Program-made: the position numbers and the translations under genes
The notes under the pieces: generated by a model
Seen by the model: only the letters and a program-made list of their open reading frames with translations
The model's database searches: none
Told to the model about the DNA's origin: nothing
Shown here: in pieces, positions 18,869 to 27,840 of the stretch
How positions within the stretch are numbered: position 1 is the first letter of the stretch
Layout: the number at the start of each line of letters is the position of its first letter
Assembly: GCF_905397275.1 (NCBI RefSeq)
Contig: NZ_CAJPUY010000001.1
Span: 62,001 to 126,000 of the forward strand
Length of the DNA: 64,000 nt
Direction: 5' to 3'
From: Cupriavidus yeoncheonensis
Lineage (GTDB): Bacteria > Pseudomonadota > Gammaproteobacteria > Burkholderiales > Burkholderiaceae

Positions 18869-20005
18869 ATGGACGCGCCTGACACAGCCCTTCATGGGCA
18901 GAATACGCCGATCACCGGCTGGCTGTACATAGCCTTCGAACTGGGCGACAAGAGCTGGAAGCTGTCGCTGGGGGACGGCGTGCATGGACCGAGCCGGCAT
19001 ACGCTGGCAGCTAGCGATCTGAATGCAGTCCTGCAAGCCATCGCCAAAGCCAAGGCACGCTTCGCTCTGCCGCCGCAAGCTCCGGTGCGCAGTTGCTACG
19101 AAGCTGGGCGCGACGGCTTCTGGCTGCATCGCTGGTTGGCCGAGCAAGGAATCCATAACCTCGTGGTGGATTCGGCCAGTATCGAAGTCAACCGCCGCGC
19201 AAGGCACGCCAAGAGCGACCGCCTCGATTGTGACAAGCTACTGTCGATGTTGATGCGCTACCACGCCGGCGAGCGGCGGGTGTGGGCAGTCGCACGGGTA
19301 CCAACTGAAGAGCAGGAAGATGAGCGGCGTTTGCACCGCGAGCTCGGCCGACTCAAACAGGAACGCACCGCCCACAGCAACCGTGTTCGCTCGCTGCTGG
19401 TATTGCACAATCTGCGGGTCGCCCACATTGGTGACCGCTCGTGGAAGCAATGGTGGAACGCTCATGGCTCGCAACTGCCTGCTGGCTTGGGTGCCGAGGT
19501 CGAACGTGAAGTCATGCGACTGGCGCTGGTCAAAGCGCAGATCAAGACCATCGAAGCCCAGCAGTGCAAGGCCGTGAAGGCTGGCACGCAGCCAGCCATC
19601 GCCTTGCTCGCCCGGCTCAGCGGGATCGGCGTGGGCAGCTCTTGGCTTCTGGTTAAGGAACTGTTTGGCTGGCGCCGTTTTCACAATCGGCGCGAAGTCG
19701 CAGGTTGCCTGGGACTGGCACCGACCCCCTATAGCAGTGGTGAAAGTGAGGTCGAACAAGGCATCAGTAAGGCGGGCAACAAACGAGCGCGCTCGTTGAT
19801 GATTGAACTGGCATGGGGCTGGCTACGCCACCAGCCAACCAGTCAGCTCACGCAATGGTTCAATGCGCGCTTCGCGCCAGGCAGCAAGCGCACGCGTCGC
19901 GTCGGCATTGTCGCACTTGCCCGGCGATTAGCCATTGCCCTGTGGCGCTATCTCGAGGACGGCGAGATTCCCACTGGCGCAAACCTTAAACCAGTAGCGA
20001 CGTGA
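18869..20005 (+). CDS. IS110-family transposase (DEDD recombinase)
   Basis: A 378-residue transposase. The N-terminal RuvC-like DEDD domain shows Asp27 (FELGDKSW), Glu78 (YEAGRDGFW), Asp117 and Asp120 (KSDRLDCDK). A helical linker (about 145-240) follows, then the C-terminal Transposase_20 domain with helix-hairpin-helix LSGIGVGSSW (250-259) and the conserved serine Ser300 in GISKAGN. IS110 enzymes use both the DEDD site and this serine and are guided by an element-encoded RNA. The gene appears intact, with AAGGAG upstream of the ATG. Codon use is less GC-biased than neighbours, consistent with acquisition. Confidence 0.95.
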   Translation: MDAPDTALHGQNTPITGWLYIAFELGDKSWKLSLGDGVHGPSRHTLAASDLNAVLQAIAKAKARFALPPQAPVRSCYEAGRDGFWLHRWLAEQGIHNLVVDSASIEVNRRARHAKSDRLDCDKLLSMLMRYHAGERRVWAVARVPTEEQEDERRLHRELGRLKQERTAHSNRVRSLLVLHNLRVAHIGDRSWKQWWNAHGSQLPAGLGAEVEREVMRLALVKAQIKTIEAQQCKAVKAGTQPAIALLARLSGIGVGSSWLLVKELFGWRRFHNRREVAGCLGLAPTPYSSGESEVEQGISKAGNKRARSLMIELAWGWLRHQPTSQLTQWFNARFAPGSKRTRRVGIVALARRLAIALWRYLEDGEIPTGANLKPVAT

Positions 20006-20027
20006 TGCAGATCTAAACGTGGAAAAG

Positions 20028-20248
20028 TGAAGCGGTAACGAAAGCAGGTCAGCGCGCCCGACAATGAGCCGGGCTACCCCCCTCGGGTAGCCGTCCGTGC
20101 AGATGGGGCGCGCGGGTAACAGGGTAGTTCCAGCGCTTTGCGTATGTGGTATGTGGTGCCCGGCCTCGCCGGGCACGGATAGAAGGTAGCCCGGGGCAGC
20201 AAGCCCGGCATTGACCCGAACCCCCGACCTCGATTTCACGCCGCTTCA
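20028..20248 (+). ncRNA. Candidate seekRNA/bridge RNA of the insertion sequence
   Basis: The region downstream of the transposase stop contains, in order: a perfect 8-bp stem (20052-20059 with 20106-20113) enclosing an internal loop and an 8-bp hairpin with 5-base loop (20072-20079 with 20085-20092); a second 8-bp hairpin with 5-base loop (20156-20163 with 20169-20176); and a smaller stem (20191-20195 with 20204-20208). The 8-mers 20028-20035 and 20241-20248 are perfectly complementary and could close the whole structure. Arms of the first internal loop match the insertion-site flanks. RNA ends are not known; the interval is the span of the pairings. Confidence 0.68.
20052..20113 (+). other. 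Target-binding loop of the candidate guide RNA
   Basis: Between the two 8-bp stems the 5' arm ACAATGAGCC (20061-20070) is the exact reverse complement of the right flank GGCTCATTGT (20358-20367). The 3' arm GTGCAGATGG (20097-20106) begins with the left flank GTGCAGAT (18782-18789). Both arms include the same GG centre, so together they specify GTGCAGAT-GG-CTCATTGT as the pre-insertion site. Confidence 0.7.
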
Positions 20249-20348
20249 GTTTCCGTCACCGAAAAGAAATGGCTTGCAAGGAGAGAGTATCGCGTCAGAC
20301 ATCCTCGATGCTGAAATCCAATATTGGAGGGGGTTGACACCCTCACCC

Positions 20349-20354
20349 TCATAG
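20349..20354 (+). repeat. Right subterminal inverted repeat of the insertion sequence
   Basis: TCATAG is the reverse complement of CTATGA at 18791-18796. Further inward the match continues with gaps (CCCTCATAG against CTATGAAGGG). The repeat is 3 bases from the predicted right boundary. Confidence 0.6.
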
Positions 20355-20367
20355 AAGGGCTCATTGT

Positions 20368-20846
20368 TCTGAATGCCGGACGGGCCGCGTCCTGCTGTCT
20401 CGCCCGAATCGGCGCAGAATGCAGGAGGCGGCGCCCGGAGGCTTGCTGTACTAAAGTGACGGAATGCGCGGCGCGGTCCGGCGCGACGAGGTGCCGGAAA
20501 AGCCTGGGAATGCTTAGGGGATTTTTGCCGGACGGCCCGCAAGTTCCAGACGGATGGCGGGCGGTAAAGTGGGCGGTACAGCGGGAGGTAACGGAGGTAA
20601 CGCGGGAAGGAATGAGGTGGACGAGCCTGGCCCTCGGCACTGGTGGAAAACGGCTATGGCTGCTTCGTTCCCGACCTGACCAGGTTGACCGCGCCACCAT
20701 GCGAGGAGGCCCGTCCGGTCGCCATTGTAACCCAGAGTGGCGCACTGCGTCGAAATTGCATCCGATTGATCTTGCGCAGGCGATGTCGCCCGCCGTGGCC
20801 GGAGCATACCGGCTGCCCAATCCGGACACGAATGGTGAGCCAAGAC
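20368..20846 (+). other. Leader region of nrdJ, no gene recognised
   Basis: About 480 bases without a convincing gene. It contains the degenerate 12-bp repeats at 20557-20601. I looked for a cobalamin riboswitch, which would fit a B12-dependent reductase, and do not see the conserved B12-box or GCCACTG core. No strong promoter stands out. Confidence 0.5.
20557..20606 (+). repeat. Degenerate 12-bp G-rich tandem repeat before nrdJ
   Basis: Three 12-base units of the form GYGGGMGGTAMM (20557-20568, 20569-20580, 20581-20592) are followed by a 9-base partial GGAGGTAAC and a final GCGGG. They lie about 250 bases upstream of the nrdJ ATG. Confidence 0.65.
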
Positions 20847-23324
20847 ATGAACGCAAACGACCAGATCCTCCGCGGCGCGCTGGCGCCGCAGGAAATCTCG
20901 ACCGAAGTCCTGCTGGAGAAATACGCCAAGGGCGAAGAGCAGAGCGTCACGGACGTGCGCGAGCGCGTGGCGCGCGCACTGGCGCAGGTGGAGGCCGAAG
21001 ACCAGCGCGAAGCCTGGGCGGCGCGTTTCCTGTGGGCGCAGGAGAACGGCTTCGTGCCGGCCGGGCGGATCAATTCCGCCGCGGGCACCGGCATCCAGGC
21101 CACGCTGATCAACTGCTTCGTGCAGCCCGTGGGGGATTCGGTGTCGGAGCCGCGCGATGGCCGGCCCAGTATCTACACGGCGGTCGCGCAGGCTGCCGAA
21201 ACCATGCGGCGCGGCGGCGGCGTCGGCTATGACTTCTCGGCCATCCGCCCGGCCGGCGCGCTGGTGCGCGCCACGCATTCGCGCGCATCGGGGCCGGTGT
21301 CCTTCATGAAGGTGTTCGACGCGTCATGCGCGACGGTCGAGTCTGCCGGCGCGCGCCGGGGTGCGCAGATGGGCGTGCTGCGCTGCGACCATCCGGATAT
21401 CGAGAGCTTCATCCACGCCAAGGACAAGGGCGAACTCAGCAACTTCAATATCTCGATCGGGGTCACCGACGCATTCATGCGCGCGGTCGAGGGCGACCAG
21501 GAAGTGGAGCTGGTGCACGAGGCCGAGCCCGGCGTCGACCTGATTGCCAGCGGCGCCTACCGGCGCGATGACGGCCAGTGGGTCTACCGCCGCATGCCCG
21601 CGCGCCTGCTGTGGGACCAGGTCATGCACGCGACCTACGATCACGCCGAGCCCGGCATCCTGTTCCTGTCGCGCATCAATGCCGACAACAATCTCTATTA
21701 CTGCGAGACCATCGAGGCGACCAACCCGTGCGCCGAACAGCCGCTGCCGTCGTACGGCTGCTGCTGCCTGGGCTCGATCAACCTGACGGGCTTCGTGCGC
21801 AGGCCATTCACGCCCGAAAGCGAGTTTGACTTCGATGCCTTTGCCGGGGTCGTCCGCGTGTCCACGCGCATGCTGGACAACGTGCTCGACGCGACGTTCT
21901 GGCCCTTGCCCGAGCAGCGGGCCGAGGCGCAGGCCAAGCGCCGCGTGGGCCTGGGTTTCCTGGGCCTGGGCAGCGCGCTGGTGATGCTCGGCCTGCGCTA
22001 TGACAGCGAGCCGGCGCGCGAGCTTGCCGCCCGCATCTCCGAGCGCATGCGCGACGAAGCCTACCTGGCATCGGCGGAGCTGGCTGCGGAGAAGGGCGCG
22101 TTCCCGTTGTTCGATGCCGAGGCCTACCTGCAGAGCGGCTTCGCAAGCCGGCTGCCCGGGCCCGTGCGCGAGGCGATCGAGCGCAACGGGCTGCGCAACT
22201 CGCACCTGCTGTCGATCGCGCCGACGGGGACGATCACGCTGGCGTTCGCCGACAACGCGTCGAACGGCATCGAGCCGGCGTTCTCGTGGACCTACAACCG
22301 CCGCAAGCGCATGCCGGACAACAGCTACCGCGCCTACGAGGTGGCCGACCACGCATGGCGGCTCTACCGTCACACGGGTGCGGACATGGAGCAGTTGCCC
22401 GACGCGTTTGTGACGGCGCTGCAGATGTCGGCGCTGGACCATATGCGCATGCTGCAGGCCGTGCAGCCCTATATCGATACCAGCATCAGCAAGACCGTCA
22501 ATGTGCCGGAGGACTATCCGTACGAGGCGTTCCGCAACCTGTACTTCGAGGCCTGGAAGGCGGGGCTGAAGGGGCTGGCGACGTACCGGCCCAACAGCGT
22601 GCTCGGTGCCGTGCTGTCGGTCGGCACGCCGGTGGCCCCGGTCGCCGCGCCCGCGGCGGACAATCCGCTGGTTCGCCCGTTCGGCAGCCGCCCGGTCGGT
22701 GACCTGGAGGGTGTGACCTCCAAGCTCGACTACATGACCTACGAGGGCCACAAGACCGTCTACCTGACCGTGAACTTCCTGCGGGCCAGTGGCGTGCTGG
22801 ATGGCAAGCCGGTCGAGATCGAGCGGCCGATCGAGTTCTTCATGCCGGCCGGCCAGCGCAGCGAGGGGCAGCAGTGGATCACATCCACCATGCGCCTGCT
22901 GTCGATGGTGGCGCGCTCGGGCGGCTCGGTGGCCAAGGCGCTCGCGGACATGCGCAATGTCGTGTGGGACAAGGGCACGGTGCGCTACGGCACCCTGGTC
23001 CGGCAGGACGGCACGGAGGTGCCGCGCTTCCATGATTCGGAGGTGGCGGCGATCGGGTATGCGCTGCAGCGCATCCTGATCAAGCGCGGCTTCCTGGACG
23101 CCGAAGGTGGCCAGGTGCCGGTGGCCGGGCTGGCGGCGCGCCTGGCCCGGCGCGAGGGCGGGGCCGCCGCGGCGGAGAACGGCCAGGGCGCCGCTGCCGC
23201 TGCGCCGGTCAATCCGGCCCTCGGTACGGGAAAACCTTGCCCGGAGTGCGGCGCGCACGCCCTGCACAAGGTGGACGGCTGCGCCAAGTGCGCCAACTGC
23301 GGATACGTGGGGGAGTGCGGCTGA
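20847..23324 (+). CDS. nrdJ: Adenosylcobalamin-dependent ribonucleotide reductase (class II)
   Basis: An 825-residue class II ribonucleoside-diphosphate reductase, which makes deoxyribonucleotides using a cobalamin-generated thiyl radical and needs no oxygen. Recognisable elements are the first redox cysteine Cys90 (LINCFVQP), the NPCAEQ motif with radical Cys295 and Glu297, the C-terminal extension (about 600-790), and a terminal four-cysteine zinc ribbon CPECG...CAKCANCG. The ATG at 20847 begins a normal N-terminus; upstream sequence in frame is not protein-like. The gene stands alone with a long leader and lies upstream of dnaX. It could supply dNTPs when oxygen is low, alongside a class I enzyme expected elsewhere. 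Confidence 0.95.
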   Translation: MNANDQILRGALAPQEISTEVLLEKYAKGEEQSVTDVRERVARALAQVEAEDQREAWAARFLWAQENGFVPAGRINSAAGTGIQATLINCFVQPVGDSVSEPRDGRPSIYTAVAQAAETMRRGGGVGYDFSAIRPAGALVRATHSRASGPVSFMKVFDASCATVESAGARRGAQMGVLRCDHPDIESFIHAKDKGELSNFNISIGVTDAFMRAVEGDQEVELVHEAEPGVDLIASGAYRRDDGQWVYRRMPARLLWDQVMHATYDHAEPGILFLSRINADNNLYYCETIEATNPCAEQPLPSYGCCCLGSINLTGFVRRPFTPESEFDFDAFAGVVRVSTRMLDNVLDATFWPLPEQRAEAQAKRRVGLGFLGLGSALVMLGLRYDSEPARELAARISERMRDEAYLASAELAAEKGAFPLFDAEAYLQSGFASRLPGPVREAIERNGLRNSHLLSIAPTGTITLAFADNASNGIEPAFSWTYNRRKRMPDNSYRAYEVADHAWRLYRHTGADMEQLPDAFVTALQMSALDHMRMLQAVQPYIDTSISKTVNVPEDYPYEAFRNLYFEAWKAGLKGLATYRPNSVLGAVLSVGTPVAPVAAPAADNPLVRPFGSRPVGDLEGVTSKLDYMTYEGHKTVYLTVNFLRASGVLDGKPVEIERPIEFFMPAGQRSEGQQWITSTMRLLSMVARSGGSVAKALADMRNVVWDKGTVRYGTLVRQDGTEVPRFHDSEVAAIGYALQRILIKRGFLDAEGGQVPVAGLAARLARREGGAAAAENGQGAAAAAPVNPALGTGKPCPECGAHALHKVDGCAKCANCGYVGECG

Positions 23325-23407
23325 GCGGGCCCCGCGCGAGCCCAGGCGGCGCCAGGCCTGGCGGGCGGGCGGGTTGCCGCGGCGGCCGCCGGCGCGGCGC
23401 CGCCTTT

Positions 23408-23416
23408 TGCTACAAT
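23408..23416 (+). promoter_or_regulatory. Extended -10 promoter directly before dnaX
   Basis: TGCTACAAT ends 7 bases before the dnaX ATG, so transcription should start at or next to the start codon, and no Shine-Dalgarno is present. No good -35 is found in this GC-rich stretch. A GC stem followed by TTTT (23381-23386 with 23399-23404, then 23405-23408) just upstream may terminate nrdJ. Confidence 0.55.
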
Positions 23417-23423
23417 CGCCGCC

Positions 23424-25646
23424 ATGAGTTATCAAGTTCTAGCGCGCAAATGGCGCCCCAGGGATTTCACCACGCTGGTCGGCCAGGAGCACGTGGTCCG
23501 CGCGCTCACGCACGCGCTGGAACAGCAACGGCTGCACCACGCCTACCTGTTCACCGGCACGCGCGGCGTCGGCAAGACCACGCTGTCACGGATCCTGGCC
23601 AAGGCCCTGAACTGTACCGGCCCTGACGGCAACGGCGGCATCACGGCGCAGCCATGCGGCCAGTGCAAGGCCTGCACGGAAATCGACAGCGGCCGCTTCG
23701 TCGACTATATCGAGATGGACGCGGCGTCCAACCGCGGCGTCGACGAAATGGCGCAGCTGCTGGACAAGGCGGTGTACGCGCCGACGGCGGGGCGCTTCAA
23801 GGTCTACATGATCGACGAAGTGCACATGCTGACCAACCACGCCTTCAACGCCATGCTGAAGACGCTGGAGGAGCCGCCCGGCCACGTCAAGTTCATCCTG
23901 GCCACCACCGACCCGCAGAAGATCCCGGTCACGGTGCTGTCGCGCTGCCTGCAGTTCAACCTCAAGCAGATGCCGCCGGGACAGATCGTGTCCCACCTGG
24001 ACAATATCCTGGCGCAGGAAGGCATCGGCCACGACGGCAATGCGCTGCGGCTGCTGGCCCAGGCCGCCCACGGCTCGATGCGCGACGCGCTGTCGCTGAC
24101 CGACCAGGCCATTGCCTACAGCGCCGGCCAGGTTTCCGAGGAAGCCGTGCGCGGCATGCTCGGCGCGATCGACCAGGGTTACCTGGTGCAGCTTCTCGAT
24201 GCGCTGGCGGCCGAAGACGGCGCAGCGCTGATCGGTATCGCCGATGCCATGGCCGACCGCAGCCTCTCGTTCGCGGGTGCCTTGCAGGATCTCGGTTCCC
24301 TGCTGCACAAGATCGCACTGGCGCAGGCCGTGCCGGCATCGGTGCAGGAAGAGTGGCCGGAAGCCGGCGACGTGCGCCGGCTGGCCGGCGTGTTCGATGC
24401 CCAGGAAGTCCAGCTGTTCTACCAGATTGCCAACCTTGGCCGTAGCGAACTGGCGCTGGCGCCCGACGAGTACGCTGGCTTCACCATGACGCTGCTGCGC
24501 ATGCTGGCCTTCCGCCCGTCGTCCAGTGCGGAGCCCCTGCCTGCGACGGCACCGGGGCAGGGCGGTGGTGCCACGCCGCGCGTGCGTACAGCGGCTGCCG
24601 CGCAGGTTGCTGCATCGGGTGCGGCGCCGATTGCGGCGCCGGTCGTCGCCGCCCAACCGGTGTCCCGGCCAGTAGTGGCCGCCGCGCCGCCAGCGGCCGC
24701 GCCAGTGGCGCAGCCTCCGGCAGTTGCGGCGCCGGCCAGGCCGGAAGCCAGCGGCGACGCACCGATGTCGCCAGCCCGGGCGGCCCTGGCGGCAGCACGC
24801 CAGGCGTCCGCTGCGCGCGGCGGTGCAGGCCGTGCGCCGGTCGCGGCGCCGGTGTCGACGCCGACAGGTGGCGCTGCACGTCAGCCGGCCCAGCCGCTGC
24901 GCGCGCCGGCACCCACCGCGGTATCACGTCCCGCTCCGGCGCCCGCCGCAAGGCCCGCGCCGCCGGCCGCAGCGCCGGCACCGGCCCGCAGGCCCGCGCC
25001 GGAACCGGAAAGCGTGCCGCCGTGGGAAGCGTCCGGTGGCAGCGACATCCCGCCGTGGGAAGACCTGCCGCCCGACCTGCCGGTCTTTGGTCCGTATGAC
25101 AGCGAGCCCGCGAGCCTGCCGCCGAAGGCGGCGGCACCCGTGCGCGCGTCAAAGCCCAATGCGCCCGATGCGCCCGATGCCCCCGCGCCCGAGGCGCCCC
25201 GCGCGCGGCCCGTCGCTGCAGCGGTCGCGCCGCGGCCGCCAGCCGCGGCGGAAGACGGCACGCCGCCGGTATTCACCGGCGCGTGGCCTGCACTGGCTGC
25301 CAGTCTGTCGCTCAAGGGCCTGGCGCAACAGCTGGCGTACCAGAGCGAACTGACCCAGGTGGTGGGGCGTACCTTCCACCTGCGTATCCCGGTCGCGGCC
25401 ATCGGCGAGAATGGTGTCGCGGAGCGCCTGCAGCAGGTGCTGTCCGACCATTTCGGCGTGGAAGTGCGTGTCCTGTGCGAAATCGGCGCGGTCTCCGAAA
25501 CGGCCGCCGCGGCCGATGCCCAGGCCCGCGCCGAGCGCCAGCGCGAGGCCGAGGCCAATATCGAGGCCGATCCGTTCGTGCAAGGCCTGCTGCGCGATTT
25601 CGGCGGGCAGATCGTGCCGGGCTCGATCCAGCCGCGCGTAGCCTGA
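23424..25646 (+). CDS. dnaX: DNA polymerase III subunits gamma and tau
   Basis: A 740-residue clamp-loader ATPase. The N-terminal AAA+ module has Walker A GTRGVGKT (45-52), zinc cysteines Cys64, Cys78, Cys81 and Cys84, DEVHMLT (Walker B) and the sensor 1 and 2 regions. Residues about 370-620 form a long Ala/Pro-rich linker, followed by the tau C-terminal domain that contacts the polymerase. It couples leading- and lagging-strand polymerases at the fork. No A-rich slippery site like the one that makes gamma in E. coli is visible, so only full-length tau is predicted. First of the dnaX-ybaB-recR trio. Confidence 0.96.
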   Translation: MSYQVLARKWRPRDFTTLVGQEHVVRALTHALEQQRLHHAYLFTGTRGVGKTTLSRILAKALNCTGPDGNGGITAQPCGQCKACTEIDSGRFVDYIEMDAASNRGVDEMAQLLDKAVYAPTAGRFKVYMIDEVHMLTNHAFNAMLKTLEEPPGHVKFILATTDPQKIPVTVLSRCLQFNLKQMPPGQIVSHLDNILAQEGIGHDGNALRLLAQAAHGSMRDALSLTDQAIAYSAGQVSEEAVRGMLGAIDQGYLVQLLDALAAEDGAALIGIADAMADRSLSFAGALQDLGSLLHKIALAQAVPASVQEEWPEAGDVRRLAGVFDAQEVQLFYQIANLGRSELALAPDEYAGFTMTLLRMLAFRPSSSAEPLPATAPGQGGGATPRVRTAAAAQVAASGAAPIAAPVVAAQPVSRPVVAAAPPAAAPVAQPPAVAAPARPEASGDAPMSPARAALAAARQASAARGGAGRAPVAAPVSTPTGGAARQPAQPLRAPAPTAVSRPAPAPAARPAPPAAAPAPARRPAPEPESVPPWEASGGSDIPPWEDLPPDLPVFGPYDSEPASLPPKAAAPVRASKPNAPDAPDAPAPEAPRARPVAAAVAPRPPAAAEDGTPPVFTGAWPALAASLSLKGLAQQLAYQSELTQVVGRTFHLRIPVAAIGENGVAERLQQVLSDHFGVEVRVLCEIGAVSETAAAADAQARAERQREAEANIEADPFVQGLLRDFGGQIVPGSIQPRVA

Positions 25647-25710
25647 TTTTCCGGGCCGCGCGGGGCGCGGCCTTCCATCCGCTTACTATCGAATCCAGGA
25701 GCATTCCATC

Positions 25711-26037
25711 ATGATGAAGGGTCAACTGGCCGGGCTGATGAAGCAAGCCCAGCAAATGCAGGAAAACATGAAGAAGATGCAGGAGCAACTGGCCCTGATC
25801 GAGGTCGAGGGCCAGTCCGGCGCCGGCCTCGTGAAGGTGGTCATGACCTGCAAGAACGACGTGAAGCGCGTCACCATCGATCCGAGCCTGCTGGCCGACG
25901 ACAAGGAACTGCTGGAAGACCTGGTGGCCGCCGCGTTCAACGACGCCGTGCGCAAGGCCGAGGCGACCACGCAGGAAAAGATGGGCTCGATGACCTCGGG
26001 GTTGCCGCTGCCGCCGGGCTTCAAGCTGCCGTTCTGA
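25711..26037 (+). CDS. YbaB/EbfC family nucleoid-associated protein
   Basis: A 108-residue DNA-binding protein that forms tweezer-like dimers. The N-terminal helix is rich in Met, Gln and Lys ([17 protein letters not shown]), as in the family, followed by a beta-sheet core and a C-terminal helix. The ATG at 25711 has AGGAG 8 bases upstream. It lies between dnaX and recR, the conserved position of ybaB. It is associated with nucleoid structure and recombinational repair; the precise role is not settled. Confidence 0.93.
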   Translation: MMKGQLAGLMKQAQQMQENMKKMQEQLALIEVEGQSGAGLVKVVMTCKNDVKRVTIDPSLLADDKELLEDLVAAAFNDAVRKAEATTQEKMGSMTSGLPLPPGFKLPF

Positions 26038-26098
26038 GCCACGCCACCGGCACGATCATGATGCGCGCAAGGTCCATGTCGACGATGGGAGGGCGGCC

Positions 26099-26713
26099 GT
26101 GAAGGCTGCGCCGCCGACCTCGCTGCAGGCGCTGATCGAGGCGCTGCGGGTGCTGCCCGGCGTGGGGCCGAAGTCCGCCCAGCGCATGGCCTACCACCTG
26201 CTGCAGCACGACCGCGAAGGCGCGCGCAAGCTTGGCGACGCCTTGCGCGGCGCGGCGGACCACATCCGCCATTGCGCGCGCTGCAATACCTTCACCGAGC
26301 AGGAGATCTGCGAGACCTGCCTGGATGACCGGCGCGACGGCTCGATCCTGTGCGTGGTGGAAACGCCCGCCGACCAGATCATGATCGAGCAGACCCTGAC
26401 CTATCGCGGCAAGTATTTCGTGCTGATGGGCCGGCTGTCGCCGCTCGACGGCATCGGCCCCAAGGAAATCCATCTGGACCGCCTGCTGGCACGTGCCACC
26501 GATCCGGACATGGGCGGTCCGGTGAGCGAAGTCATCGTCGCCACCAACTTCACCAGCGAAGGCGAAGCCACGGCGCACTACATCGGCGAAATGCTCAAGG
26601 CACGCGGGCTCAAGGTGTCGCGCCTGGCGCGCGGCGTGCCGGTGGGCGGTGAACTCGAGTACGTCGACGCCGGCACCATTGCCCGTGCGGTGATGGACCG
26701 GCGCAATCTCTGA
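26099..26713 (+). CDS. recR: Recombination mediator RecR
   Basis: A 204-residue ring-forming protein that with RecF/RecO loads RecA at gaps. Domains: helix-hairpin-helix at the N-terminus ([13 protein letters not shown]), a zinc finger with Cys59, Cys62, Cys71 and Cys74, a TOPRIM domain ([13 protein letters not shown]) and the C-terminal Walker-like region. The start codon is GTG at 26099, preceded by GGGAGGG. Third in the dnaX-ybaB-recR set. Confidence 0.96.
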   Translation: MKAAPPTSLQALIEALRVLPGVGPKSAQRMAYHLLQHDREGARKLGDALRGAADHIRHCARCNTFTEQEICETCLDDRRDGSILCVVETPADQIMIEQTLTYRGKYFVLMGRLSPLDGIGPKEIHLDRLLARATDPDMGGPVSEVIVATNFTSEGEATAHYIGEMLKARGLKVSRLARGVPVGGELEYVDAGTIARAVMDRRNL

Positions 26714-26783
26714 GCCCTGGCGCATCCGGCACCATGGCCCGACCTGGACTTTCTTCCGCCAACCGACACCGGCAACGCCCGCA

Positions 26784-27689
26784 ATGAACCTGGCCCGCTT
26801 CGATCTTGTCACGCTCGGCCTGTTTGTGGCCGTGGTCCGGCAGGGCAGCATTTCGGCGGGGGCCAGGCAGTCGCACCTGGCCGTGGCCGCTGCCAGCAAG
26901 CGCATCTCGGACCTGGAAGCGGCCGTGGGCGCGCCGCTGTTCTTCCGCCACGCCGCAGGGGTGCAGCTTACCGAGGCCGGGCAGGCCTGCTTCCACCACG
27001 CGCTGACCATCCTGCAGGACGTCGAGCGCATGGCCGGCGTGATGTCGGACTATGCGAGCGGCGTGCGCGGACAGGTGCGCGTCTGCTCCAACACCTCGGC
27101 TATCACGCAGTTCCTGCCCGATGACCTGGCGTCCTTCATGCGACTGCACCCGACCATCCGCATCGAGCTGGAAGAGCAGAACAGCAGCGACATTGTCGCG
27201 GCGCTGGTCGAGAACCGCGCCGACGTCGGCATCTTTGCCGACCGTACGCCGAGCGCGGGCCTGGTGACCGTGGAGTACCGCCAGGACGAGCTGGTCATGG
27301 TCACGCCGCCCGGCCACCCGCTTTCTGAGCGCGGGCCGGTGCGCTACGCCGATACGCTCGAATACGACTTCGTCAGTCTGCCGCAGGTGACCTCGCTGGC
27401 CGCGCGCCTGCTCGAGGAAAGCAGCCGGCTGGACCGCCCGTTCCGGCTGCGCATCCAGGTGCGCAGCTTCGACGCCATGTGCCGCATGGTGATGGCCGGG
27501 CTGGGCGTGGGCGTGTTGCCGCGCATCGCCGCCGAGCCGCATGTGAAGTCCATGGGGCTGTCGCTGGTGACGCTGCAGGATGCCTGGGCCAAGCGCTCGC
27601 TGCTGATCGGCATGCGCGACCCGGCCGGCCTGACGGTCTCGGCCCGGTTGCTGATTACGCACCTTTGCGGCGATCGCGCGCCGTTCTGA
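26784..27689 (+). CDS. LysR-type transcriptional regulator
   Basis: A 301-residue regulator with the N-terminal winged helix-turn-helix (about 5-65, with GSISAGARQSHLAVAAASKRISDLE) and a LysR substrate-binding domain (about 90-295) that senses a small effector. It lies immediately upstream of, and on the same strand as, a CoA-transferase and lyase gene pair, 151 bases apart. It is the likely regulator of that pair, although LysR genes are more often divergent from their targets. The effector is unknown. Confidence 0.93.
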   Translation: MNLARFDLVTLGLFVAVVRQGSISAGARQSHLAVAAASKRISDLEAAVGAPLFFRHAAGVQLTEAGQACFHHALTILQDVERMAGVMSDYASGVRGQVRVCSNTSAITQFLPDDLASFMRLHPTIRIELEEQNSSDIVAALVENRADVGIFADRTPSAGLVTVEYRQDELVMVTPPGHPLSERGPVRYADTLEYDFVSLPQVTSLAARLLEESSRLDRPFRLRIQVRSFDAMCRMVMAGLGVGVLPRIAAEPHVKSMGLSLVTLQDAWAKRSLLIGMRDPAGLTVSARLLITHLCGDRAPF

Positions 27690-27840
27690 GCACCCCCCTG
27701 GCTGTTCGAGCCTTTCGCATTCCGAGAAAGCCCGCTTCACCGATTGCCGATTCCGGCCAGCGGGCCGCTGATGCACACTCCGTCGAAACGCAATCGCGGC
27801 CGCCGCAACCGCCGGCAGGCCGCACGGTACGGAGACATCC

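Larger units (their letters stand above)
18790..20357 (+). mobile_element. IS110-family insertion sequence (IS1111-like layout)
   Basis: An element of about 1568 bases with one transposase gene, a short left non-coding end (79 bases) and a long right non-coding end (about 350 bases), the arrangement of the IS1111 subgroup. Subterminal inverted repeats CTATGA (18791-18796) and TCATAG (20349-20354) extend imperfectly inward. No target duplication is seen, as usual for the family. Boundaries are placed to within a few bases, using the inverted repeats and the complementarity of the right-end RNA to the flanks. An alternative with a 7-base left extension would start at 18784. Base composition is visibly less GC-rich than the surrounding genes. 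Confidence 0.85.

Noticed and set aside
20334..20356. TTGACA near the right end as the -35 of a circular-junction promoter
   Set aside because: At the predicted junction no -10-like hexamer falls 16-18 bases downstream.
18795..20361. 8-base direct repeat GAAGGGCT at 18795-18802 and 20354-20361, first taken as a target duplication marking the element ends
   Set aside because: IS110 elements do not usually make target duplications. The guide-arm matches and the CTATGA/TCATAG repeats give consistent boundaries at about 18790 and 20357; the shared octamer includes element sequence on the left side.
20368..20846. Cobalamin riboswitch before nrdJ
   Set aside because: Expected from function, but the conserved B12-box and GCCACTG core are not visible.
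24500..25300. Programmed -1 frameshift in dnaX producing gamma
   Set aside because: No A-rich slippery heptamer with following hairpin is seen; the segment is a GC-rich Ala/Pro linker.
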